64,000 nucleotides of DNA from Cyanophora paradoxa (Eukaryota; Glaucocystophyceae; Cyanophorales; Cyanophoraceae), in contig QPMI01000518.1 in assembly GCA_004431415.1 (NCBI GenBank), forward strand, positions 1-64,000. Reading direction: 5' to 3'. A program made the position numbers and the translations under genes. The notes below the pieces were generated by a model. That model was given only the letters and a program-made list of their open reading frames with translations, was not told the origin of the DNA and did no database searches. Positions 23,248-37,377 of this stretch are shown in pieces; within the stretch, counting starts at the first letter, position 1, and each line of letters opens with the position of its first letter.

Positions 23248-26200
23248 ATGCGTTCTGCGGCGTTGACGTCGGCGCTGAGCCTATTGCTGGCCCTCGCGGC
23301 GTTTGCCGCGGGCGAGTTCCCATGCAGCGAGATCCAGCCGGATGTAGGCTCCAGCTTGGGGGTGAGTGAAACTAAACGTATACTATGAATACTATGATCA
23401 TATGAATGCGACGATGCGCGTGGCTACGAAGCAAATTCAAGCGAAGCTATTCGAATTCCGACATCTCTATGCGCAGCTGGCGTACTCCACGGACGAAGCA
23501 TACTCGCAGTCGCTGTACTTCTCGTCGTCCACAAGCATGACGGTCGAGTTGTGGGCGAGGTTGCCGCGGATGACCTATCTCGACAGCGGGAATAACGAGC
23601 ACTACGAGCGATTGGTCGAGGTCATGCACTCCAACCAGCAAGACCTGCGGATCGTTGGTGCGCTCAGGCCTGCAAATGCATGCATGCGCATGTTCAAATG
23701 CAAGTTCCGCCTTGTACAGCTCGGAAGGCATCAGCCGTCGAAGGATCCCAGGTGTTTGGATCGTTGGTCATTCCTGTGTTTTGGAACGGCAACTGGTATG
23801 ATTTCTACTTCCCGCAACTGGACGGAAATGCCGCCGAGTACTGGACGCACTACGCCATCATTTTCCGCCCCGATCCGGACTTCCCGTCCGAATTCCCCGC
23901 GCTTATCTCTGTCGTCGTGAACGGCACGTTCGCTTCGGAGCGCGTCGCGTTCAATGCTCCGATATTGCAATTCCTCATCACATCTTTGCTATGGCAATTT
24001 GAGAGCACGACAGCTCCCTTTAGCCTCCGCCGCAATGTGAGCGCCGGCCAGCGGTCGCTGGGCCGATCGCAAAGAATCCGAAGTCGAGCTCGCTGACCTC
24101 GAGTTCGCTTCCGCGGCAGTTCCGTGTGTGGAACCGAGCGCTGAGCGCAAGCGAAGTTCAGAACCTCGGCAAGCGCCGCATCTGGGGAGGCGTGGACGAC
24201 TACGCCACCACTTACCCCAATCTCAAGATCAACAGTGCGCGTGGGTTAAAGCCTAATAAACGCATATCGAAACGCTTGTACCGTAGTATCTCTAGGCTTG
24301 CATCGATATCTTTATATGTGCACAGCTAAAGGAGTAGTACTTAGAGATGCCTCGCAGTCCCGTTCGACTTCGGCGCTCCCGGGACGGAGTTCAACGCGTC
24401 GACGCCCCTCGTCAACGACGTCGACTGCACGCCCGTCTCAGTATCCCAGCAAACCGGCGCCGTCCACTGGCAGCAATCGGACTCGGGCTTCTGCAGCACC
24501 TTTCTAGGCGGCGTTCCCCCGGCGGGCGCCACAGCCTGCAGCTGCGAGCGGTGCCTCACGGCGCCCGGGCCCGCAACCAGCGCCATCCAGTCATCGCGAT
24601 CGGCCTCCTGCAGCGAGCTCCAGCCGGATCTCGGCGCGAGCTTGCAGGTGAGCTTGGTTTATAACATATATCAGGTCGTGGTGAACGTTTAACGAACTGG
24701 CCGTGGGCCCGGTTCGGGGTTGCGTACTAGCTATATATAGCCGCTGACTTTCATTCCTCTATTCTCTCAAAAAAGCTGAACTAAATAGAAGTAATTAGAA
24801 GTGGCCGTCGACGTCGCCGACGTCGATAATCTCTCTTCGAATTTCGACATCTCTATGCGCAGCTGGCGTACTCCACGGACGAAGCATACTCGCAGTCGCT
24901 GTACTTCTCGTCGTCCACAAGCATGACGGTCGAGTTGTGGGCGAGGTTGCCGCGGATGACCTATCTCGACAGCGGGAATAACGAGCACTACGAGCGATTG
25001 GTCGAGGTCATGCGCTCCAACCAGCAAGACCTGCGGATCGTTGGTGCGCTCAGGCCTGCAAATGCATGCATGCGCATGTTCAAATGCAAGTTCCGCCTTG
25101 TACAGTTCGGAAGGCATCAGCCGTCGAAGGATCCCAGGTGTTTGGATCGTTGGTCGTCCCTGTGTTTTCGAACGGCCACTGGTATGATTTCTACTTCCCG
25201 CAACTGGACGGAAATGCCGCCGAGTACTGGACGCACTACGCCATCATTTTCCGCCTCGATTGGGACTCGCCGAACAGCAACCCCGCGCGGATCTCTGTCG
25301 CCGTGAACGGCACGACGTTCGCTTCGGAGCGCGTCGCGTTCAATGCTCCGATATTGCAATTCCTCATCACATCTTTGCTATGGCAATTTGAGAGCACGAC
25401 AGCTCCCTTCAGCCTCCGCCGCAATGTGAGCGCCGGCCCGCGGTCGCTGGGCCGATCGCAAAGAATCCGAAGTCGAGCTCGCTGACCTCGAGTTCGCTTC
25501 CGCGGCAGTTCCGTGTGTGGAACCGAGCGCTGAGCGCAAGCGAAGTTCAGAATCTCGGCAAGCGCCGCATCTGGGGAGGCGTGGACGACTACGCCACCAC
25601 TTTCCCCAATCTCAAGATCAACAGTGCGCGTGGGTTAAAGCCCAATAAACGCATATCGAAACGCTTGTACCGTAGTATCTCTAGGCTTGCATCGATATCT
25701 TTATATGTGCACAGCTAAAGGAGTAGTACTTAGAGATGCCTCGCAGTCCCGTTCGACTTCGGCGCTCCCGGGACGGAGTTCAACGCGTCGACGCCCCTCG
25801 TCAACGACGTCGACTGCACGCCCGTCTCAGTATCCCAGCAAACCGGCGCCGTCCACTGGCAGCAATCGGACTCGGGCTTCTGCAGCACCTTTCTAGGCGG
25901 CGTTCCCCCGGCGGGCGCCACGGCCTGCAGCTGCGCAAAGTGCCTCTCCACGCCGGCGCCGATCGCGAGCTCGAGCCCGAGGCAGATGCCGTGCAGTGAA
26001 ATCCTCGTCAACGCGAGCGGGACGGTAACATGCATATTGTGCATATTGCTCCGAACAAAAAGCTAATTCGTGCCGAATCGATATCTTTCTTTAGTTGAGC
26101 TTGCTCGTGGAAACGGATGAGCTATACTCGCGCACGTTCTTCGCATCCGCGGGCCAGAACATGACACTGGAGCTTTGGGCGAGGGTGCCCCGCGCAGCCG

Positions 26201-29200
26201 AGCTCACTCAACCTGGCGACACGATCGAGCTGATATCGGCTTCCCACTTTGGAAGCGATTATTTCCAAGTGAATACGCAGAAAATCAGCCTCTACGGTGC
26301 CCCGGCCCGGCATAATATGGCGCCGCTGTCAGGCAGATTCTGACCGCGAGCGCAGTGAGGAACCCAGACCCTTCTCGGCGCAACCTCCTTCTCTATGTAA
26401 GAATGTTCAGGGACTATCATGAGGTCCAGCTTCAGCGTCCCTTCACGGTGGACGACGCGCTCGGCTGGACGCACTACGCCGTGGTCTACTCCGTGGATCC
26501 AGCGAACCCAAACAACCCGCGCGTCTCCGTCGTCATCAACGGCTCGCTCGCGGAGGAGTACACAATAGCGGGCTCCGCCGAGAATCCCATTCCAGGGCCC
26601 AACACAGCGCCCGCCCTCACATGGTTCCTTGAAAGCTCGAGCTCGAAAGCGCCTTACAACGTCCGCCGCGACGTGAGTGCAGGCCGCACGCGGTGTCGTG
26701 ATTTGATTTGACTTCACCCACGCTAATATCACGCCTAGGTCCGCGTCTGGGGGCGGGCGTTGAGCGTGAGTGAGATCAACGCCAACCGATACTTCCGCAT
26801 CCGGGGCGCCGCTCAGCAATACGACAACTTCCCTGACCTTAAGATAAATGGTGCGCGGCTCGCGTATTTGCACAGTATACGCATATAGATATGTTTAAGT
26901 ATCTGTGCTTTTGAAGAATTGTGCTTTGAATTTGCATAGATATGAAGAAATGTTAATCCGTTCTCCCTTCAATTTTGCAGTTCCGCTCGACTTCGGCGTG
27001 CCGGGGACGACTTTTACAGATTCCTCGCCCATCAAAGGCATCGTTAACGACGTTGACTGCAAGCCACTGTCTGTAGGCCAAATTGGCACCGTCAGCTGGC
27101 AGCAGTCAGACCCTGCCTTCTGCAGCCTCTTCCAGGGTGGCGTCCCCGATCCAGAATCTCAATTCTACAACCCCTGCCGCTGCAGTGAGCAGCAATGCTT
27201 CTTAGCTCTCGATAGCAGCTTCGGCACCGGCTCGGGCGGTGGGGAACCTACTTCATTGCCCACTTGTAGCGAGCTGCAGCCTGATGACGTGACCTTGGGG
27301 GAGCAATCGCGCGCCGGCTCAGTGGTCAGCTCGCCCATCGCGATACAGGCATCGCAGCTAACGCTGGCAATAGTCGGAATTTAACCTCTAAAAGCTTTTT
27401 CGCAATTCATACTTTTCGCCTTCGAAATTTCGCATTTGACTGCGAGCTCGAATGATTTCAGGTAAATCTCATCATCCCGATGGAGGAGCAGAAGGCGCGC
27501 TCGCTCTTCGCTTCTGCGAGCCAAAACATGACTGTGGAGCTCTGGGCGAAAATTGAACGCCCTCGTTTGGGCTCCGGGCTGATGTTGGTCGAGGCATCTT
27601 CATCCGATCCATCTACCCTATACTCTTCCCAACTGTATGTGTCCGGTGCTTGCGCCTTCATTTGCATCGATATCCTCGATTGCAATTGTCTACATTTTTT
27701 CGCACCACGAACCCCGCCGGATATCCTTCTAACCTCTAGAGTGCGCAGCGGATGCGACCGAATCTGGTGTGCTCACGCTCGGTGTCGGCTTGGCTGTGGG
27801 GGAAGATTGGTCTCGAGTGAAGACGGTGCCCACGCCGTGGACTCTGCAGGCTGCTGGCCACTGGACCCACTACGCCTTCGTATTCTCGACGGATCCAGCG
27901 AACCCCTTCACCACACACGTCGCCGTAGTCGTGAACGGCACGCTCGTCGCGAGGTTCCCGACAGGCGTCGCCCCGCGGCAACGGGACAGCGTGCCCGCCC
28001 TCCAATGGGGTCTCTATAGCGACATGTCATTGACCGAGTTTTCAAAATACCCTACGGTTGTCCGTCGCGAGGTGAGTCAAATTCGTAATAAGCTGTATAT
28101 GTAGGCATGCGCACGACTTAAAGCTGGGCTTCCGAGTTCCGCGCGCGGAATGGATATCTTTTTTGACGTCTCGCGCAGTTCCGCGTTTGGAGCGCTGCAT
28201 TGAGTGTTAGCGAAATCCGCTCCACGCTCTACCGTCGTATTCGAATTCGGGCCGGCGCGGACAATCACACCGACTTCCCGTCCTTGAAGATCAACGGTGT
28301 GTATTCTTAAACCTGCAGCTGATCTATTTCTGGTTTAGTTATGATTTTACAGCTGCAGCTGATTTAGTTCATTTAGATCTGACGCTGTTCTGACCGCAGT
28401 GCCCCTCGACTTCGGCACGCCTGGGACGGCCGTCAACGATTCTACGGTTCTAGTCAACGATGTAGATTGCACGCGCATACAGGTGGCCCAGGGATGGGAT
28501 CCCTCAGGCTTTGGAGACATGGTGCCCAGCCGTGGCCGCTGGCTGCAGTCGGACTCTGCCTTCTGTGACGCTTTCCACGGAGGCGTCCCCACCGCGGGTG
28601 TCCCTGAACGCATATGCGCCAGCGTGAACGTTAACGACAATCCTGGCGCCACAAACAACGGCGATCAAGGGCTGAAGTGCCACCCTCCGCCAGAGGACAC
28701 GCCTCTGACAACAAAGTACCAGGTGCGCCCTTCGATTGGATATTCGCAGCTCAGCTCAGCTCTGTGCGCTTATCATAGTATTGAACGAGCCCGGGGGCCG
28801 GACAGATAACGTGCCCGCCGAGCCTGACCATCTCGCGGGTGAAGCCCGTCAACGTCACGATCGGTGGCGTTGTGAAGCGCCTCTGCGGCGCACAAATGCC
28901 CGACCTCCGCTTCCTCATCGCCGGTCCGTGCACACGCATATGGGCCCGGGGGGATCCCCTTGCACACGCAATTACGTTTACGTATATGAACTCTGTTGAC
29001 GTCGCGTCGCCTGCAGCTGCGATATGCATATGAGTGCCTGTCGATGGATTCCGATCGCACGCGTGCGCAGGCAACTGGTCGGACTGGCGCGTGAACATCA
29101 CGCAGCATCCGAAGCCCGGCGATTTCCTCCCCGCGCACTCCGAAGTGGCCCCCACGAGCCCCGAGTGGCACGCCGCCGGCTTCGGCACTCCCAGCCCGGC

Positions 29201-30404
29201 GGACGGCATCCGCGTCAGCTTCAGCATCGAGAACCCCACTGATGTTGTGCGCGCACAAAACAAGCTAAAGCATCGATAAGCATCGACAAGCTGCCCGCGC
29301 GGGCGGCGCGGCTGCGTCCGCGTCCGTCGCTCCCCCTGACCGCCGCGCCGCGCCGCCGCAGGGCCCTGAGGGGAGCTGCTCATTCGGCCTGTTCGTTAGA
29401 GACGACGGGCCGCCGCTCTGCCCCGACACCTGCCCGCCACGCGTCGATACCGTGCCGGTCGACCCGGCAACGTGCAGCGTCACTTTCCCGGACCTTCGGC
29501 AGCGCCTGGCCCTACCGTCGCCCTCGGCAATGGAGTGCATACCCGCGTTCTCTGCCGGAGCCGGTGACTTTGTGCAGGAGAGCGAGGCGCACACCGGCAG
29601 CAGCGACCCCAGCGTACAGCCCAACGCGCTCTGGGCGATCGACGGCTCCTCACCGTTCGCCAAGGAAGTACGCATCCGCCACATCCTCTTCCCGCAGGGC
29701 CCCGCGTGCCCTGTCCGCGTCTTGGTCAGCGCGTTTAATCTATATTTGCGGCCGCATGCGCAGGGCATTCGGGACTCTGAACTAGTGCGCAGGCATATTT
29801 TCCGCAGACGGAAGTCTCTTGGATCCCGTCTGTCTCCGGGAGCCCTGATGCTCTCAACTCTTCGGCCGTCGCCGCCCTAGGGCCGAACCCCAACTACGGC
29901 CTGTGGGCCCGCCAGTTCCATGCAAGGTGCTCCGATCCCCGCGCCGACGCGTGTCCACGTGCACCGTTGCTCACGATGAGCGTTGTCGACGTCGGTCAGC
30001 ATCGTTGGCTCGTGCCCGCAGCTGCTGGTGCAGCAGTGCACGCCCCGCGTGCGCGTACAGATGAACCCGAAACTGGGCCTCTCGGGGTCCGACGTGGACC
30101 GCGCCGGCAACTTCACCTTCGCGCCAGGCAAGCGCGCGCACGCGACTTGGATCGAGGGCGGCAGCGTCCGCGGGGCCTTCAGCCGGGAGGTCCCCGATGC
30201 TTACCTCACCGATTACCCCCAGTGCGCCCCCGGCCCAGCACTTCGAATTGAATGGAATTTCGAGGTTCGTGTCGCCTGACTGCGTGCGCAGCATCGATAT
30301 CGCGCCCGGGGAGGTCCTACGCACCTACAGCGTCAGCCTTCAATGTGCGCCACCACCGGCCCCCCCGCAAATCCCCCCCCCCCTCCCCTCCCCCCCCCCC
30401 CCCC

Positions 30405-30436
<32 letters not shown>

Positions 30437-30641
30437 TATTAGGCCTCCCCACCGGGATCCTCCCCTCCCCCCCTTTTAATTCCCCTCCCATATATATCGA
30501 CATCGATATCCCAACCCCAACGCGTTCCTTCTCCCCGCAGGCGCACTCAACAAGGGGGTGCCGGCCCCGGCCAAGTACTCTTTCGTCACCCTCGAAGCCT
30601 TCCGCGTCGAAATCAGAAAGCCTGCCCCCGGCGCCAATTGA
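23248..30641 (+). CDS. Secreted multi-domain protein with four LamG/ConA-like modules (multi-exon)
   Basis: The ATG at 23248 opens a signal peptide (MRSAALTSALSLLLALAAFA) followed by a Cys-containing ELQPD motif. Four modules follow. Each has an N-terminal strand block (MTVELWAR), a centre with YWTHYAIIF or HWTHYAFVF, a VVVNGT strand, and a separate exon FRVWNRALSASEV typical of laminin-G-like jelly rolls. Then comes a linker domain (P.DFG.PGT, VNDVDC, W.QSD..FC, GGVP) with conserved cysteines. Modules start near 23505, 24890, 26095 and 27462. GT-AG introns interrupt each module at equivalent places; one hides an in-frame stop (donor near 26297, acceptor near 26370). Downstream exons (28,800-30,641) are Cys/Pro-rich and the last ends in TGA at 30639-30641. 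Role inferred: extracellular or cell-surface carbohydrate or matrix binding. Confidence 0.6.
23460..26030. repeat. Recent ~1,389-bp tandem duplication inside the LamG gene
   Basis: Module 1 (from about 23460) and module 2 (from about 24847) are almost identical across exons and introns, including the same donor and acceptor sequences. The spacing changes from 1,386 to 1,389 bp through a 3-nt insertion. Differences cluster in one 40-nt exon segment (23870-23915 versus 25256-25305). Intron identity indicates a young duplication. Confidence 0.85.
30369..30437. repeat. Poly-C tract and (CA)n microsatellite in an intron
   Basis: A run of C interrupted by single T bases is followed by alternating CACACA/CGCGCG and CACACA. 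It lies between the penultimate and last exons of the LamG gene, just upstream of the acceptor CCCCGCAG near 30540. Confidence 0.9.
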
Positions 30642-31290
30642 AACCCCCACGGCGTAAGGACGTCGACTCTAGATCTTGAGAAGGCTGCACGCGCAGTTCA
30701 TTATAATTATATATTTCTCGATATCGATGCCAAAGTTGCCAGCGGTGCCAACATCGATGTTGTCGATATCGGCCCTGCCCGACTGTTTCTCGTATACACT
30801 GTAGTACAGACTACCGAGGCACGTATACGTAGAGCAATTGAATTTTGTGCAAATGCTCGCGTCGGTCTCGAGTCGATTGATTTCTTTCGGTCTAATTTTC
30901 GTTAGCTAGTAGCGAGTGTAAGTGACATTCCATTATTCACTTTTATCAATATCTAGAGGCCCTTACGGCGGCCATGGCCATATGCATGGCCACTGCACTA
31001 GTATGGCGGATTCCGAGTTTTGGCTTCGCGAAGTGTTCATATTGTCCTGCAAAATTAAACTGCGTGTTTCAGTGGCCTGCGTGCTGTCCCCACCTTCACC
31101 CAGGTCAAGCAGGCGTAGGTCCTCCACGGAAGGAACATCTCATTTACACTGTACATGAGACGGATCATGAGCGCCTATCGCTAGAACAACCGGCGCACGG
31201 CTAATGTAGACGAAAACAACAGATCTAGATCTAGAGCTCGAGGGAACCGCGGGCACGGGCAAAGAGCTCGGGACTGAAGGGAGCTGCCGA
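30642..31290. other. Intergenic, convergent gene ends; no gene seen
   Basis: Separates the 3' end of the plus-strand LamG gene from the 3' end of the minus-strand helicase gene. Contains TCGATATCGATG-like palindromic words near 30718-30765 and an AGATCTAGATCTAGAGCTCGAG run near 31221. Nothing coding supported. Confidence 0.5.
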
Positions 31291-34200
31291 TCAGGCACGA
31301 GACGTCTCGACTTTTAAGGGCACATACTCGAAGCCGGGGGCGTATCCGTAGGCCGCGCCGCGCCTCGAGCTCGAACTCGAGGTCGGCTCCCGGGGTGGCC
31401 GCGCCCGCGGCTCTGGCCGCGGGGCCGGCGCACGCGACCGCCGGGGTACGCGCTCCTGCGGCGCGTACCCCGGGCCCGGATCGGCGGAGTACACCTCCTC
31501 GTACATCTCCTCGTACCCCCCGAGCTCCTCGAAGGGAGCATCGTCTTCGATGACGAGAGGGCCGGGGGTGGTGGGACGGGGGTACTGTCGGGGGTCGGCA
31601 GAACGGGGGTACGGATCGAAGTAGGCGGGATGGGGATACGAGTCGGGATTGACAGGATGGGGGTACAACGCCGGGACGTCGTGCTCCTCTACGAGGACGT
31701 AGCCCACCGGCGCCGGCTCGTGGGGGTACAGGAGAGGCGCGGCCGCCGGGGAGGGGTACGGCTCGACCCGCACACCGCGACTAGGTACCCCGAACCGGCC
31801 CCGCGCGCTCCGGACCGGCCCAGGAGCCGTGGTGCGGCCGATCTCCCCGCCGCGCGGGGCCGCGGCGCCCAGCCTCCGGCCCCGGGCGCCGGCTCCGCCC
31901 CTGGGGGCCCCGCCGCAGGCCGCCGGTCCGCCGCGAAGTGTCGCGCGGTCTGCGGCCGCCGCGCCGGGGCCGGCACGGGAGCCGGCGGGGCCGCTGGGGG
32001 GCGGCCCGCCCGGCCCCGGAGGAGGGGCCCCGGGGCGCGGGGGGCCGCCCTCCTCGTCGGGGGCGCTCCTCTCGCGGTTAAGGGCGTCGCTGACCTGCCG
32101 CCGCGCCCGCATCGCCCGCATCGCCCGCAGCGCCACCAGCGCCCCCTGCGACGCCCCCGCCACCTGCTCCGCGCTCAGCTGCCTCTCCCAGTCCTTCCGC
32201 ATCAGCTCCTGCCGCAGGCGGAAGCTCTCGCCTGCGCGCCGGCCGCCGCCGGGGGGGCCGACTCGGCTCAGTCCTCGCCTCGGAGGGATGCGTAGAAACC
32301 GAAGGCCGCACCGCACTCGTGGCCGCAGACGAAGGACAGATCCGCTATCTTCGGCTCGGCGTACCTCCGCTGGAAGCACTGCAGAACCTGCGCGCGCACG
32401 GGCGGTCGGTGCGGGGCGGGGCGGGGCGGGGCGGGGCGGGGCGGGGCGGGGCGGGGCGGGGCGGGGCGGGGCGGGGAGGGGCGGGGCGGGGCGTGGCGCA
32501 CGTCGCTGTAGCCCCTCACGTGGACGCCGTACAGCTTCCGCAGCAGCTCGATGCCCTGCGGGGCGCCGGTCAGCTGCGGGGCGCGCGCCGCACGGAGGGG
32601 GCGAAGGGGCGAGGGGGCGGACCCCGTAGCACCACGCGCCGACTTTGCGAATGTTCGTGTCCTCGAGGATGGCACTGCGCGGCGTCGGCGGGGGGCACCG
32701 GCGTCACGCCGCGCGCGCGGACCGCAGGTCGGGCGGCACGGCGCCGATCTGCGCCACGAGCCAGAGGACGCAGTGCTCCTCCGTGCCCGTTGCGACAACC
32801 GCAATCCGCTCGATAGATTGGCCCTGCATCGGCCCTCAGGCGCGCCCGACCGGCGGCGACGAGCTCGGGCGCGCCTCCGGAACGATGTTCCACTGCACCC
32901 GCAGGCCGATCTCTGGCCCGTCAGGCGAGAGGGTCTCCCGGAGGCGCTGCGCCGCATCGAAGCCCTTGCGGTTCAGAGAGGCGACGATGTCGATGCTTCG
33001 TCGCTCGTATTGCGGCGCCGGCACGAGCTGGTTCAGGTTCAAGGGCGCGAGGACCATGTTTGCGAGCGCCGCGCTCCGAGCGCAGCGACGATTTTGCCTG
33101 AGCTGGTGCCGTTGGTTCGTTCGCCGCGCAGGCCCCCGTGCGCGCCGCTGCCCTGCGCCGTGCCGGGCAAAAAGCTGCTGGAGGCACCTCGCTTGCTATC
33201 TGCTCGTCGCGGAGCAAAGCTAGCGAGGCTCAAGCCCCAATCGAGGGCCGAGCTAGCGCGAGCCGGCGTTCCGGGACTTTCTCTTGAGTTTGCTGTACCC
33301 GGAACCAGTTCACCCCCCGGCTAAATTTGATCCGGCGTCCTTGGCCTGCGATCGAGACTCGACGCGTGCGATCGCGATCGCAACTTGATTCGCAAGCACA
33401 AGCACCGATTCGAAAGCGAGATCTAGATCCGGCTATGTAATATGGCGGTCATGGGCCAGCGCAGTTAGCTCTGCAGCTGCAGCTCCAGGTGCAGGTCAGC
33501 GGGGCCGGCGGGCCCCACCGTGGCCGCTTGGACCGGGTGCAGACGGCGGCCGCGCGGTGGGAGCGCCGCGGCCAGCGGGGCCGCTGGCGCCGCCGGGGTG
33601 GCAGGGGGCGTGGGCGAGGGCGGTGGGCGGGGCGGGGGCGGCGGGGGGCATCTTGGGGAGGCGGGCCTGGGCGCGGAGGGCGCGGGGCCCGAGCCGCTCG
33701 AGGGCGGTCTTGCCGTGGGGGAAGCGGCGCCAGCGGCGGCGGGGGAGGCCGGCGAGGTCCTCGGCCTCCTCGACGGCCTCCACGCAGGCCCGGCGCAGGC
33801 CCATGCAGAGGGTCTCGTACCCCTCCTCCCACGCCCGCCGCCGCCCCACCGCCGCGCACTCCTCCAGGAAGGTCCCCCGCAGGCCCTCCAGCCGCTCCAG
33901 GAGCTCGTCCACCTGCACGAGGGCGGCGGGCCGGTCCCGCCGCTGCCCGTCAGACTGAGGCTCTCACAAGGCCGCAGACGTCCAGCAAGCCGCGCGGGGC
34001 GCGGGGCGCGGCGCGGACCTTGTCGCCGCGCTCCTCGTCCTCCTCGTCGATCTCCATCTCCGACAGCGCCTCCATCGCCTCGTCCGCCCTGCGCGCACGC
34101 GCGCCCGCCCCGGTCACGGCGCCGCCCCGTTCACGCCAGGGCGGAGATCCGGCTAGGCAAGCTCCAACGATTTAGGGCTGCTTGGAGCCTGCGATCAGAG

Positions 34201-37200
34201 GTGGAGGCTCCGCTCCCACGAGCAGGAAGAGCTCTGGCTTTGTGGGGATCCCAGCTGGAGGGCTCGAGGGTGCGCGGGGGCGGGGCCCCGCCCCCCGCCC
34301 CAGGGCGCCCGGCCCACACGCACGCTTGGAGGGCGTCCTCGCAGATGGAGGCGAGGTCGAGGAGCAGCTTGTGGTACAGCCGCTTCCGCTCCTGCGCGCC
34401 CGCCCCCGCGCTCAGCCCCCGGCCCCGCGCCCACTCCGCGATCTATAGCTAGTATACGTGGATATTCGTCGACGGCGGGGCGGGGCGGGGCGGGGCGGGG
34501 CGGGGCGGGGCGGACGCGGTGGGCGGGGGACTCTCTGTGCTTCCGGATGGCCGCCTGCGCGCGGCGGCGGCACCGGAACAGGCGCGTCAGCGGAGGGGCG
34601 CGCGTGTGCCTAGCGAGGCGCGCGTGGGCGGGAGGGCGGGGCGGGGGCGCGCCGTGCTCCGCGCCGGCTGCTTCTTGCACTCGCAGGCGTCGCAGGGCGT
34701 CTCCCCGTACCCCGCCGCCGCCGCCGCCTCCGCCGCCGCCGTGTACTGCGCGGAGGTGAGGGGGCCGGCGGCGGCGCCCCTTCGAGGCGGCCCGGCCCCG
34801 GGGGCGCCGCACGACGCACGACGGCGATGGCTAGCTCCGAGTCGTTGATGCTCGTGCGGGCGAACTCCTGCAGGACCTGCCGGGGGAGGGCGCTCAGCGG
34901 CGCGGGTGCGGCGGCTGGGCGAGACGGCGGCGGGCGCCTCAAGCCCGTCTCGCCGAGCTCCTCAGGCTAAAGCAAAACAGCCCAAGAACGCCTTAAAACT
35001 ACCCGCAAAACAAAACAACCAAAAAAGCCTTGAAAACTGCCCTCATCGTATGCATCTCTCATGGCTAATTGCAGGCAGCTGTTCTGCATCGCGGGCACCT
35101 CGTCGGAGGGGAAGCCCCTGAACGGCTCCTCCTCGTCGTTCTCCTCCAGCTCGGGCGGGGGCGGCGCCGCCCCGTACCCCGCCTGGCCCCGCGGCCCCGG
35201 CTGCGCGCGCCCCGCCACGATCCCATCAGGCCGCGCGCGCCCTATCGAGGGGCGGGGCCGACCTGCGGGCCGAGGGGGCGGGCGGGGCCGGCCGGGGCGC
35301 GCCCGACCGGCCCGGGCCCGTCTCCATCCCACTCGTCACTCGGGACCTGAGCGGAGGCGATCGCGGGGCGCGAGTCAGACCGAGTCAGAGGGCCGAGGCG
35401 GCTCGCTGTCTCGAAGGCGGCGAGGCGGGGGACGGATCTCGCCCCATCAAGGCGGAATGGAGGGCGCACGGCGACGGCGCTGATGCCGTAGCGGTCGTCC
35501 CGCGTGGCCGCCTCCATCCCCGCCAGCCGCTCCGCCTCCTCCATCTCCTGCCCGCGCCTCGACGCCAGGCAGGCCCGATCGCGAGGCGCGGGGCCGGGCG
35601 GGGCGGGCGGGGCAGGACCTTCATCCAGTCCGGCTGCTTCGTCATGAGGGCGTGCACCAGCTGCGGGGCAAGGTTGTGAGGGGCGGCGGCCAGAGCGGGT
35701 AGACATAGATGCAGGCGGGGCGGCAGAGCCGCAGGCGAGCCCGCGCTCGAGGCGGGCGGGCGCGGGCGCGGGCGCGGGGCGGGAGGGAGGCGCGGACCAT
35801 GTCCCACTGGCGCTGGGCGGCGAAGCCCTGGGCGGCGGCCGCCATCTCCTGCCGGTCCCCCAGGAGCTTCTCCCCGTGCTGCCCGCGAGGTGAGCCGCGC
35901 CGGGCGGGGCGCCGCATGGCCGACTTGATCGTGGCTCCCGATCTTAAGATCTAGAATTCATCGGGTCCCGGCCGCGCCACGGTCCAGCGCGCCCGCGGGC
36001 GCGGACGCGGGCGATCTAGAGGCGCACTGGGGACGACGCTCAGCACGCGGGGGCGGGGCACCTTGGCGAGGGCGCGCCAGTTCTGCGGCCGGGCGCCGCT
36101 GGGCGGATTCGCCATCTCGCCCAGGCGCTCCACCTGCAGGCTTATGCTGCGCCGATCGCGAACGCAAACGCACAGTGAGCCGCAGGCGCGGCGAGACGGC
36201 AGCTCGAGGGGCGCGGGGCGCGCCGCTGGAGCATCTCCTCGGGCTTGGTGCAGAGGAGGCGGAAGTACATGTCCCGCGCGTCCACGTTTTGCTGCGCCGG
36301 AAGTCGGCCGGGAGCGGGGAGAACGGTGCCGCCGACCCGAAGGGGCGCCGCACCGCGTGCTTCTCGGAGGCGTTGTGCTTGGCGACGGCCGCGGCGCTCC
36401 TCGGCTGCTCTTCCGGGGGGCAGAAGCTGCAGAACTTGAGCGGCCGCATCGCCTCCCCGGCGAGCTGCCGGCGGCGAGCGTCGCGGTCACGGGCTCATGA
36501 TCATGATCAGGCTCTGAATCTAGGTCTAGACCGCCTTATTTAAGAGAGGGACGGACCGCGAGGCGGCAGAGCTCGGAGCGCCCGATGCGCTCCTGGAAGC
36601 CGCGCAGCGCCTCGCGCATCATCTCCTCCCCGCCGCCGCCGTCCACGATCTCCTGCACTTCCCTCATCGACGCCTGTGCGGCGCGGCCGATCGGCCGCCG
36701 GGCGTCAGCATGCGGCCAAGCCCCGGCGTGGTCGCTCTGGAGCGCCGAAGACGTCGACGCGCCTCAATGTCCTCCATCGAGTTGATGCCGTTGGGCATCA
36801 GCTCGCTCGACGCCAGCTGCGGCGAGCGGCGCCGTCGGCGGCTCAGCGGCCGGGGTTGGGGGCGGCGAGGGGCGGGAGCCGCGCCGCTCACCGGGATGCC
36901 GACGCCGAGCTTCGCGTACATAGCTGCGCGGGGACGCCGGGTTAGAGTCGCGGAGTTCGTCCCGGCCGCCCAGAAGGCGGGGGGGCACCCTTGCGCTCGT
37001 CGAGGTCCATGTGGCGCTCGCGGCGCGCCAGCTCCTCCCGCACCTTCGCCTCCAGGCGCCGCCCCGCGATCAGCTCGCCCGCCTGCGCACGTGCGCGCAC
37101 GCGCGGGGTCGGCGTGAGCGCCAGCACTGAATTTCCAAGAATTTCGGACTCGCCCGCCGCGGGTCATCTTCGAGGGCGAGGGCGTCGACGACGGCGGCGA

Positions 37201-37341
37201 TGTCCCCCGCGTCCGCGGCCGCGCACGCAGCCTGCCGGAACGGGCGCTTTCGAGTTCGCGACGGCGGCAAATGTATCTAGCTTCAAAGCTTCGCGCACCT
37301 TTGCCACGAAGTACGCGCGGTCCTTGCGCAATCTTCCAGTG

Positions 37342-37377
<36 letters not shown>

